From Treponema sp. (GTDB lineage Bacteria > Spirochaetota > Spirochaetia > Treponematales > Treponemataceae), in NCBI GenBank assembly GCA_016290995.1, contig JAEEVR010000003.1:1-64000 (forward strand): 64,000 bases of DNA. The letters are read 5' to 3'. Position 1 is the first letter of the stretch, and each line of letters starts with the position of its first letter. The notes beneath the pieces were generated by a model. That model was not told the DNA's origin and did no database searches. It saw only the letters and a program-made list of their open reading frames with translations. The position numbers were made by a program, and so were the translations under genes. This document shows positions 25,020 to 33,268 of this stretch, piece by piece.

Positions 25020-27416
25020 TTATTTGTTTACAATATTGAATGACAGGACGAACTTCCATGTGTCGCCCCATTTAACTTTTCCGTCCTTTACGGTAAAGCA
25101 GTTGGCAAGCATAAGCCTTAACGGGAACTGCGGCATCAAGATGCGAATGTCCGGTCCAAAGCTAAAGTAAAAGTCATTAAGGCTTACGTTAGAAAGCAAG
25201 GATCCCAAATCGTCTTTAATGGCGACAGCGTCAAAGAAACCGTCGATGGCAAGCATTCTAGGAATGACAGGAAAGCGAAGCTCCAAGTTTTGGCTGAACA
25301 TAGCCTTTCCTTTTACCGAGTCATAAATGTTTGTCCAACCGCGGCCGTTGAACATGCCGTCGATGTAAAGCTTGTGGTTGTCGCTAACAGAGGAGCCGGG
25401 AGCCGGCGCTTGGAACGAAACCGTTGACAAAGCGGCAAAGATCAATTTAAAGCTCCAGTTTTCGCTTACAGGAACGTCGCACAATGTCACATAGCCTTCA
25501 AGCTTTGTGTCGCTCCTCAAGTAAAAGTCCGTCTCAATCGGAAGCAAACCGTACCATGCCAAGCGCTGGCTAAAGAACCAACCCTTTGAAGGATCATAGT
25601 TGATGTCGCGGCCGTCCATAGACCACTTGGTCCAAATTGAGTTTTGGAAACCCCAATGGTTCGCGTAGCGGCTAATCGCCAAGTCAAGCGGAGTGTAAAG
25701 GCTGTCGTCGTAAATATAATTGGTAAGCGTGTTTGTCAAACCGCCCGCCAAAGTAAGGATCGCCCACTTTGGCATCCAACGATAGGCCAAAGAATGGTCA
25801 AACGACACTTGCCAGCGCTCGTATTCCATGTAATAGTGCGTCTTGTCAACAAGGCCTGAGTCCGTCCAATACAAGCGCAAGGCTTTTGCTTTTGCGTGCG
25901 AGAACGAAAGGTTTTCAGCCCATTCAATCGGAAGATCCCAAAGCCAGCGCTGAGAATATCCAAGGCCGATCGACTGTTCCGTCGTAGAGAGCGTTGTGCT
26001 TGCCGAAACCGTTTTTCCCAAGCCAAAGAGGTTTGAGTTGGACCATTTTGCAAAAAGCGAGAACGGCAAGTCTTCGGGATTTGTAACGCCAGTAAAGGTA
26101 ATTCCAAACTCAATAGAATTGGTGTGCTGTTCCTCAACCGTAAGAATCAAGTTGACCAAGTTGGCGTCGCTGCCCGGCTCTACTGTAGGAACAACGTTAG
26201 AAAAGTACTGCAAGTTCATCAAGTTGCGCAGTCCGCTTGCAATCTTTGCCTTTGAAAAAACGTCGCCGCTTTCTATCGGAACTTCGCGCGAAATTACATA
26301 GTCCTTTGTCTTTTCGTTTCCGCGAACGATGATTCTTTCAACGTGGCTTCTGTCGCGCTCGGTAATGTTCAAAACGTATGAAACCTTGCGCTCAACTGTG
26401 TCGCGGTTTTCCAAAGGCTGGAAAGAGTTTTCTGTATAACCGTTTTCGTAATACAAGTCGCTTACGTCGGCGACCGAGCTTTGGAACTTTGTCTGGTTAA
26501 AGACATCGCCTTTCTTAAGTTTTACAAGAGCTTCCAAACGTTCCTTTGTAAAAACTTTATTTCCGTAAAAAGTCAAACCGTCAAAAGTGTAAATCGAGCC
26601 TTCATACAAGTAGTATGTGATTGTCAACTCGTCGCGGTCTTTTTTGTCGTTGTGAGTGATGTCTCGCGTAATGTCAACAATGTGAAAGTCAAGGTAACCG
26701 CGGTCCATGTAATATTTTGCGATCATTTGGCGGTCAATTTCCAATTGGCTTTCTTGGAAGGCTCCCTTGGAAAAAATGCCGGCCTTTTTAAGCTTTGTCT
26801 GCTTCTTTAATTTTTTTGTCGGAAAGGCTGAGTTTCCCTCAAAGTTAATTCCGACAAGCGCGATTGAATTTCCTTCGCTAATTATAAATGTGACGGCAAC
26901 GCCAGTTTCGCTCTCTTCGTATGTATGAGAAACTTTTACGGAAGGAAAGCCTTTTTCAAGGTAAACGTCTCTAATCGCGCGCTCGTCCATCAGGGCCTCC
27001 GAGTCGGAGAATACATTTCCGACCTTAAGGGAGATGGCGTCTCTTAGCGGCGGGTTCCTTACCTTTTTGTTTCCCTTAAATTTAATTGAAGTGACGACAG
27101 GCTTTTCGACAACGTTCAAAACCAAGATTACGCCGTTGCCGGAATCGTGGATGGCGCCGGGAACGATTTCCTCAAAGTAGTTCAAGCCTTCCAAACGGTT
27201 AAGCAAATCGTAAAAGCAGTCGTTAAACTTTTGGCCGATATAGCTGGATGTCATGCCCGAAAGGTCGGACTGGCGAACGCTTTTCAATCCCTTAAAAGTG
27301 ATTTTGGTAATCGTCTTGTCCACATACCAATCTTCGCTCTCTTCTGAATGCGAATAAGACATAAAAGCGCAGAATATTAATAGAAGAACAAATAATTTTT
27401 TTAACTGAGAGCGCAT
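25020..27416 (-). CDS. bamA: Outer membrane protein assembly factor BamA
   Basis: A 798-aa BamA/Omp85. The ATG at 27416 begins a signal peptide (RSQLKKLFVLLLIFCAFMSYSHS); a TTG further upstream is less likely. Five POTRA domains fill about residues 30-430 (for example ITKITFKGLKSVRQSDL, VTSIKFKGNKKVRNPPLRD, IALVGINFEGNSAFP, DGLTFYGNKVFTKERL, VERIIVRGNEKTKD). The C-terminal D15 barrel follows, containing the FGPDIR region and ending WKFVLSFNIVNK. It inserts beta-barrel proteins into the outer membrane. It lies 21 nt downstream of tamB. Confidence 0.96.
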   Translation of the reverse strand: MRSQLKKLFVLLLIFCAFMSYSHSEESEDWYVDKTITKITFKGLKSVRQSDLSGMTSSYIGQKFNDCFYDLLNRLEGLNYFEEIVPGAIHDSGNGVILVLNVVEKPVVTSIKFKGNKKVRNPPLRDAISLKVGNVFSDSEALMDERAIRDVYLEKGFPSVKVSHTYEESETGVAVTFIISEGNSIALVGINFEGNSAFPTKKLKKQTKLKKAGIFSKGAFQESQLEIDRQMIAKYYMDRGYLDFHIVDITRDITHNDKKDRDELTITYYLYEGSIYTFDGLTFYGNKVFTKERLEALVKLKKGDVFNQTKFQSSVADVSDLYYENGYTENSFQPLENRDTVERKVSYVLNITERDRSHVERIIVRGNEKTKDYVISREVPIESGDVFSKAKIASGLRNLMNLQYFSNVVPTVEPGSDANLVNLILTVEEQHTNSIEFGITFTGVTNPEDLPFSLFAKWSNSNLFGLGKTVSASTTLSTTEQSIGLGYSQRWLWDLPIEWAENLSFSHAKAKALRLYWTDSGLVDKTHYYMEYERWQVSFDHSLAYRWMPKWAILTLAGGLTNTLTNYIYDDSLYTPLDLAISRYANHWGFQNSIWTKWSMDGRDINYDPSKGWFFSQRLAWYGLLPIETDFYLRSDTKLEGYVTLCDVPVSENWSFKLIFAALSTVSFQAPAPGSSVSDNHKLYIDGMFNGRGWTNIYDSVKGKAMFSQNLELRFPVIPRMLAIDGFFDAVAIKDDLGSLLSNVSLNDFYFSFGPDIRILMPQFPLRLMLANCFTVKDGKVKWGDTWKFVLSFNIVNK

Positions 27417-27437
27417 AATCAAAAACCCCAATATTTT

Positions 27438-30400
27438 TTAAAAACTAAATTTCCATGACAAAGTAACCGCGGTGTTCTCAACAATTTTCATATTGAGAAT
27501 GCTTTCCAAATCGGGAGACATGCTCCATCTAACCTTAGCAAAAGGAGCCGCCAATTCAAATCCCAATTCAGGCCTGAGCGAAATACCGTCATACGTATAG
27601 TTACTGCCAATGCGGTTCCTATCGTAATCCAGCCTTAACATCGCGTCAGCAAATATTGCTTCGCCAAAGTATTTACCAATATAAACAGTCGTACCGTCCA
27701 AATAGTTACCGGCTAAGTTGTCCGAACCGGAAGAATTTCGATTTACGCTCTGTTTAACGGCGTTTTGGACAACCATTGTCCTTACAGAGAATATATCAAA
27801 TTTGAAGAAATCACGCAATGCATTTTCCAATCTTCTTATCAAAACTGATTGGAGGGCGTAGTCGCCAGTCGCCAGGGCCAAAGAGGCCGCGTTCTTGGAA
27901 TTTGCAGTCAAAAGGCCTCCCAAGATTTCCATAATCTCGCGCTCTGACCTGGCGGGGCTGGAGCTTAGCCTTGGAGACAATTGGCTTAGCCTTTGCTTTT
28001 CCACTTGCAAAGTAATCGTTACGGGTTCGCTGTTTTCGTCGCGAGTCTTGCATTCCGCCAAAACAGAAACGCTTGGGTCAAAGCTTTCGTCGTTGCTGCT
28101 AAAGTGAATCTCGCCTTCCCTAATGTAGAAGCTGGAATTCATGTAAACGATTTCTCCGCTTCTAATCGGAACGTCGCCGTCCAACACAAGCCGCTTGTCT
28201 TCGCTGGAATACGAAACTTCCATTTCGCTTCCAGGAACGATTACAGCGCGCAAGAATGTTGAATATGAAATTTGAACTCGTTGAGCAGTCCTTATCCTTA
28301 GGTCAACGTCAACCGGCATTCCGTCGTCGTCATCGTCGTTGTCTTCGACAGGGGTAAGGCCGGTAATGATTTCGTCAATTCGGGTGGCGCCAAATTCCGC
28401 GTTGGCGTTTTTGGCGGTCAATTCACCAGACACACCGATAGTGTCATTTTCCAAGCTTACGGCCAAGTCGGCAAGGAACTCGCCCTTTACATGGATTTCG
28501 GAAAGATTTATGTTGAGCGGAACAAAATTGTCCTTTATCGTTTGGATTCTGACTTCGAGGCTGTCCAACGCCAAGCGGTTCATTTGAATGCTTACAGTCA
28601 CGTCAAGCGGCTGGTTTTGCAAATGACAACGGGTTGGTTCCGTGTAGAATTGAGAGCCTTCCAAGAACATCGTAATCATAGGCGTAGAAGCGCGCTTTCT
28701 AAAGAAATTGGGGAAATTGAATTCCGCGTCAGGTATGTCAATCTGTCCGTAAAATTTAGGATCAGAAATTGGGCCTGTCAATGTAAAGCCGCCGACGGCG
28801 ATTCCCTTAAAGATTCGCGCTATCTTTATGCCAAGAGACTCCACAAGCTCACGGCCGTTAATCTGAATGTCGGAAACGGAAACGTTCAAGTCTTCTTTGG
28901 ACACGCTTCCTTGAATTTTCATGTTGAACGGAACAGTATTCCTAATCTCCAAATCCAAATCGCGGAAATCGGTGATGGTTCCATTTAAGCCGATGTTTTG
29001 GCTTGACGAAATGATCAATTGGTTCTGGATTTTCATCAAGCCAATGTGATAGCTCTTTCGGCGCTTTTTGTCCACCTTCTTTTCCACCGCGTCAAATTCA
29101 ATGTTGAGCGAATCCGGAACGCCCTTGCCCACTTCGCTAAGCGCTTGGACTTTTGCCTGCGCGTTGGCAAAGACATTGGTTCCAAAAAGGTTTGTCCTTA
29201 AGTCAAAGGTCAGCTTTCCTTCCCAAGTTTTTTGGTCAAAGTCCGCCAAGACATTCGTAATCTTGCTGTCGCCCCAAGTCGCTTCGGCCTTTTGGATTGA
29301 GAACACCTTGTCTTCGACAATCGCTTGGGCGGACAAGCGCAAGGGCTTTCCGTGGATTGTCATAACGGCTTTTGGAATGTCGATCGAAACAAAGGGGTTT
29401 CCAGCCATTCCTTGCGCCACAATGTTGGCGTTGACAGTGTCGCTATCCTCAGAGCCGGCAAAGAAACGTTCGGAGCGCAAAGACTCAACGCTGAGCGTTG
29501 TAGTGACAAAAAGATTGTTCAAGAAAGTTCCAGAGAAAAGCGAACCGACAGTAAGCGGCGTCTTTAACGAGTTTACAAGATTACCTTCCAACTTAATTTT
29601 TTCTTCGCTCATCGAGTTGGACAAATCAAAGTTAAAGTCCGCGCTTTCAAAAATATTTCCGTCAAAGCGGTAAACAACGACGCCGCTTCCGTTCATCGTC
29701 GAAACTTTGTCGGAATAAGTCACGCTGTCAAAGTAAGCGCCGCCTTGGTCAATGTCAGCCGCAAAGGTTATGACAGGATCGATTGAGCTTGTTCCTTCCA
29801 ACAAGCGGCCGTCAAAGTATGGAACCAAGGCGCGGATGCCTTTGTCGATTGAATAGGCAAAGCTGGACTCCGTTGTAAACGAGAATGTTCTGTTGTTGAT
29901 CTTCACAGGAAAGCCTGTCGCTTCAAATGAACCGTCAAGCTTGGCAACCTCGCCCGAAGTATCCGTCTTAAGGGTAAAGCGCAAGCCGTATTCAGAATTG
30001 ATTTCAATCCAGCCCTTGTTTGCCAAGCCCGAGAATGTATACGGAATGCCGTTCAACTCCAAGCGTCCGTTAAGCAAACGGTCTTTTGAATCGGCCAGCT
30101 TTTCGACAAGGCCGTCCATCAAAAGCTTTTGTCCGCCAAAAATAAATTCAAGGCGCGACAACTGGAATGTTTGTTCGTTTCCATCCGCCTCAAGAATCAG
30201 CATTTGGTCGTCGCGGCTTGTGTTGGCCAAAAGCGCGTAAGGAACGCTGAACGAGAATTCTTTTCCTACGCCCGAAGCAAAGGCGTCGCAAGAGAAAACG
30301 TAAGACTTGACCGCGTCGGAGGCAGCCATCAAAAGGGGCTTCATGTTTTCTTCCGCAAAGAAAGCGGCGGTCTTTACGATGCTGTCAAGATAAATCGCGC

Positions 30401-31910
30401 TGAACGAAAGCGAAGTTTGCGCCGCCTTTGTTTCCGACGAATAGCTTCCAAAGACGGAGACAACGCCCGGCTCGTCGTTGTGAGAATAATCGGAAACTTC
30501 AAAAGTCCAGTCCCACGAATCCGCGGACGGAAGCGCTGTAAGCTGGGCGGCGGTAAAGACGTTTTCGCCAAAGAATACTTGCGGCGCAAAGCACATAAAG
30601 CCGTTTTTGTATTCATCGATAAAGACCTCGGTTGAAATCTCTCCGCCGTTTGGAAGAACAAAGGATTCAACGCTCAAAGTTCCCGTAGGCCTTTTTGCCG
30701 CAAAGTCAAAGGCGCCGTCAAAGCTTAAGTTATAGCGTTCGCCGGAAGTCTTAAAATACGGAATCGTTATTCTTTTTTCGTTGCCGTAAAGCGAGTAAGA
30801 AACGATTGTGTCGCTTTGGAATTTTTCGGCCGGAATTACGTCAGCGGGAACGAAAATGTCGCCGCTTGAATTATAGCCAAACTCGTCGGTTCGATAATTG
30901 TATTTTGCCGACGCCTTTAACGAGAAGTTCAATCCAAACAAACCTTGAGTCAACTTGTCTTGGTTGCTGGTCTGAACAAAGTTGTTCATGTTAAAGCCGT
31001 CGGCAAAAAGGTTGGCCACGCAATCGGCGCTTTCAAAATCGACGATCGCCTCGGCGTAAATGTTTCGCGCGCTGGGCAGCATCTTAAAGCTTAGCTTTTG
31101 CGACCTGTATTCCGCCAAGAAACCGATAAAGCGGGCGCGGTAGTTAAACGCGGCCATGTTGGAAAAGCGCAATACGGCGGAGCTTCCGTCAACGCCGCGA
31201 GGAATCAAGGCCGAAAAGTCAAGGTCGGCCGACATTTTTTCAGAGCCAAGAGCCGCTTCCAAGACGCCGGAAAAATTCGCGTCGATTTTGTTCTGCCCTC
31301 TCGCTCCGATTAAGGCCTTTGAAATGTTGGCCTCAAAAGATTGGCCGGCGGACTTAAAGAGAAAGCGCAAACGGTAAACGCGCAAGTCGGAGTCAAGCTT
31401 GATGTTGGCGTTTTGCAAATTTAATTTGTCCAGCAGTTCCTTAAAGCGCTCGCTGTAAGGCTTTGCCTCAAGACCTTCGCTTTGACTGGCCTTGCGCTTT
31501 TCCAAAATTTGGGTGAGCCAAAAATCATTTTCGCCGGAAAGGATTTTAATCTCAACATCGCGCAGCAAAAGGCCTTCGACGCTTCCCGCAAGCTTTCCCC
31601 TAAAAAGGTCGCGCATCGAATAATCCAAGAACAAGCGGCCGATTGAAGCGACTTCCAAACCGCTCTTTGCGTCAACGACGGAAATGCCGTTGACGTTCAC
31701 TCCGGACAAAACCGACGGAGAAAGAGACTTGTAGGAAATCTGAAGGCCGGCGTTTTCCTTAAAGCTTTCGCGGTAAGAGTCAACTGTTCTTTGGATTTGC
31801 GTTCCAATGCGGCTGTACAGAGGGTGCAAGAGCCTGTTTACCGCCACAAGAAGAGAAAAAAAGAATAACACGCAAACGCCGATTTTTATATAACGCTGCT
31901 TGAACTTCAT
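27438..31910 (-). CDS. tamB: TamB-like translocation and assembly module protein
   Basis: A 1490-aa AsmA/TamB-like protein with an N-terminal membrane anchor (about residues 10-27) and a long periplasmic body of repeating beta segments, expected to form the lipid-conducting groove of this family. The C-terminal DUF490 region (about 1000-1490) includes VDLRIRTAQRVQISYS, LVLDGDVPIRSGEIVYMNSSFYIREG (written here in part) and the terminal FNLSWKFSF-like ending (TLSWKFSF). It is thought to bridge inner and outer membranes in phospholipid transport or protein assembly. An acidic DDDDD-like stretch lies near residue 1190. It heads the tamB-bamA-ompH-mutS run; no TamA is seen and BamA may be its partner. 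Confidence 0.9.
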   Translation of the reverse strand: MKFKQRYIKIGVCVLFFFSLLVAVNRLLHPLYSRIGTQIQRTVDSYRESFKENAGLQISYKSLSPSVLSGVNVNGISVVDAKSGLEVASIGRLFLDYSMRDLFRGKLAGSVEGLLLRDVEIKILSGENDFWLTQILEKRKASQSEGLEAKPYSERFKELLDKLNLQNANIKLDSDLRVYRLRFLFKSAGQSFEANISKALIGARGQNKIDANFSGVLEAALGSEKMSADLDFSALIPRGVDGSSAVLRFSNMAAFNYRARFIGFLAEYRSQKLSFKMLPSARNIYAEAIVDFESADCVANLFADGFNMNNFVQTSNQDKLTQGLFGLNFSLKASAKYNYRTDEFGYNSSGDIFVPADVIPAEKFQSDTIVSYSLYGNEKRITIPYFKTSGERYNLSFDGAFDFAAKRPTGTLSVESFVLPNGGEISTEVFIDEYKNGFMCFAPQVFFGENVFTAAQLTALPSADSWDWTFEVSDYSHNDEPGVVSVFGSYSSETKAAQTSLSFSAIYLDSIVKTAAFFAEENMKPLLMAASDAVKSYVFSCDAFASGVGKEFSFSVPYALLANTSRDDQMLILEADGNEQTFQLSRLEFIFGGQKLLMDGLVEKLADSKDRLLNGRLELNGIPYTFSGLANKGWIEINSEYGLRFTLKTDTSGEVAKLDGSFEATGFPVKINNRTFSFTTESSFAYSIDKGIRALVPYFDGRLLEGTSSIDPVITFAADIDQGGAYFDSVTYSDKVSTMNGSGVVVYRFDGNIFESADFNFDLSNSMSEEKIKLEGNLVNSLKTPLTVGSLFSGTFLNNLFVTTTLSVESLRSERFFAGSEDSDTVNANIVAQGMAGNPFVSIDIPKAVMTIHGKPLRLSAQAIVEDKVFSIQKAEATWGDSKITNVLADFDQKTWEGKLTFDLRTNLFGTNVFANAQAKVQALSEVGKGVPDSLNIEFDAVEKKVDKKRRKSYHIGLMKIQNQLIISSSQNIGLNGTITDFRDLDLEIRNTVPFNMKIQGSVSKEDLNVSVSDIQINGRELVESLGIKIARIFKGIAVGGFTLTGPISDPKFYGQIDIPDAEFNFPNFFRKRASTPMITMFLEGSQFYTEPTRCHLQNQPLDVTVSIQMNRLALDSLEVRIQTIKDNFVPLNINLSEIHVKGEFLADLAVSLENDTIGVSGELTAKNANAEFGATRIDEIITGLTPVEDNDDDDDGMPVDVDLRIRTAQRVQISYSTFLRAVIVPGSEMEVSYSSEDKRLVLDGDVPIRSGEIVYMNSSFYIREGEIHFSSNDESFDPSVSVLAECKTRDENSEPVTITLQVEKQRLSQLSPRLSSSPARSEREIMEILGGLLTANSKNAASLALATGDYALQSVLIRRLENALRDFFKFDIFSVRTMVVQNAVKQSVNRNSSGSDNLAGNYLDGTTVYIGKYFGEAIFADAMLRLDYDRNRIGSNYTYDGISLRPELGFELAAPFAKVRWSMSPDLESILNMKIVENTAVTLSWKFSF

Positions 31911-31955
31911 CTAGACACGAAGCCCCCTGCGCGCTAAAAAAAACAGACGCGACAT

Positions 31956-31981
31956 TGCAAAATTTTGCATTATGGTATACC
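31956..31981. promoter_or_regulatory. Palindromes in the tamB-tmk divergent region
   Basis: TGCAAAATTTTGCA (31956-31969) is a perfect 14-bp palindrome and GGTATACC (31974-31981) a perfect 8-bp one. Both overlap the tmk promoter, so a regulator site is possible. Confidence 0.4.
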
Positions 31982-31992
31982 TTATATATTAT
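31965..31992 (+). promoter_or_regulatory. Promoter for tmk
   Basis: TTGCAT (31965-31970), 16-bp spacer, TATTAT (31987-31992), with a leader of about 30 nt carrying TTTTGAGG. Confidence 0.5.
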
Positions 31993-32027
31993 CGGCTGTT
32001 TTGGTCGAAATTTTGAGGTTTTCTACT

Positions 32028-32648
32028 ATGATACTTAAAAAGTTTGTGGTCTTTGAGGGAATAGACGGAGCGGGCACTTCAACCCAAATGCGGCTTTTGG
32101 CGGAACGGGATTCAGGCAAAAAAATCGTTTTTACGGCCGAGCCGACGGAAAGGCCCACGGGAAAATTTTTGCGCCAGATTTTGAGCGGAAAGGAATCCGT
32201 AAGCGTCCAAACCGCCGCCTATCTCTTTGCCGCCGACAGGGCCGAGCACCTTTGGGGCGCGGGCGGAATTGTTGACCAAACTAAAAACGGCTTGACGGTT
32301 GTATCGGATAGATACCTCTTTTCAAACCTGGCCTACCAGGGAGTCACTTGCGGAGAAGATTTGCCAAAAATGCTCAACAGCCCCTTTCCTTTGCCCCAAC
32401 TTTTGTTTTTCTTTGACATTTCGGCCCAAAAATCCCTTGAACGCGTCGAAAAACGCGGAGAAGCGAAAGAGATATACGAAAACGAAAAGTTCCTTAGCGA
32501 CACCGCCTCCCGCTACAGAATGATAGTCGACCAATACAAAAGACTAGCAGACAACCAAATGAGAATCGTGGAGATTGACGCCACGCTCCCAAAAGAAAAA
32601 ATTTCAGATTTAATCTGGAAGGAAATTCTTCCGATAATAAATTCGTGA
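32028..32648 (+). CDS. tmk: Thymidylate kinase
   Basis: A 206-aa dTMP kinase making dTDP. The ATG at 32028 follows TTGAGGTTTTCTACT; an upstream extension of 21 residues is rejected. The P-loop reads FEGIDGAGTSTQ: the usual lysine of GxxGxGK(T/S) is Thr. Also present are the AEPTERPTG segment, the DRYLFSNLAYQG motif and the C-terminal lid/helix region VEKRGEAKEIYENE. Everything else fits an active TMK, so the P-loop change is a family variant or a relocated lysine, not obviously decay. It overlaps the next gene by 4 bp. Confidence 0.93.
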   Translation: MILKKFVVFEGIDGAGTSTQMRLLAERDSGKKIVFTAEPTERPTGKFLRQILSGKESVSVQTAAYLFAADRAEHLWGAGGIVDQTKNGLTVVSDRYLFSNLAYQGVTCGEDLPKMLNSPFPLPQLLFFFDISAQKSLERVEKRGEAKEIYENEKFLSDTASRYRMIVDQYKRLADNQMRIVEIDATLPKEKISDLIWKEILPIINS

Positions 32649-33268
32649 AAAAGTTAGCCAAAAAAATTATTCTCATCTCTTTATCGCTTGCCGCGGCGGC
32701 GATTTTTTGCCTGCCGGCTTTTTCGTACATGTGCAAGTACAAAGAGGACTTTTACAAGCTTTATCACGTTCACTACCAGCAGTACCCTGACGACTGCATG
32801 GAAAACATTTACTGGCTGGAGCAGGCCGTCCGCGCCGACTTTGCCAATCCCCTTTACGCCAGGGCCAAGATTCAGACCAAGGAAGAATGGGAAAAATACA
32901 GAAATCTTTTCCAAATGCACCTAAACCTTAAGCTTATCGAACAACACATGCGCCTTGCCCGCGTTTACGACAGGCGCGCGATTTGCTTTTACGACGCTCC
33001 CTGGAAAGACGAATACCTTTCAAACCTAAAAAAAGCCAAAAGCTGCTACGAGGCCGGCCTTTACTATTGGCGGGAAGCGCGCCTCTGGTCCGAAAAAGCC
33101 AGCGAAACTAAATTCCGCTTTTTGTTCTTGGAAGACCTGACCAATTGGGAAGACGAAAACAAGCGCATAGCCGACGCGGAGCTGGACTACAATAAAATCC
33201 TAAGCCGCGAACTTACGCGCGTGGCCGCCGAAATCGAAAAGCTAGAGGCGATGGACCGCTCATACTAA
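32645..33268 (+). CDS. Uncharacterised secreted protein downstream of tmk
   Basis: A 207-aa protein starting at GTG 32645 inside the tmk stop. Residues 1-27 form a signal peptide or anchor (KKLAKKIILISLSLAAAAIF). The mature part is rich in Tyr, Trp and charged residues, predicted almost wholly helical, with CKYKEDFYKLYHVHYQQYP, then CMENIYWLEQAVRADFANP and repeated helix pairs resembling TPR-like packing. Two cysteines (in MCKYKED and DDCMENIY) could form a disulfide. No catalytic motif. A periplasmic helical protein of unknown role. Confidence 0.75.
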   Translation: MKKLAKKIILISLSLAAAAIFCLPAFSYMCKYKEDFYKLYHVHYQQYPDDCMENIYWLEQAVRADFANPLYARAKIQTKEEWEKYRNLFQMHLNLKLIEQHMRLARVYDRRAICFYDAPWKDEYLSNLKKAKSCYEAGLYYWREARLWSEKASETKFRFLFLEDLTNWEDENKRIADAELDYNKILSRELTRVAAEIEKLEAMDRSY

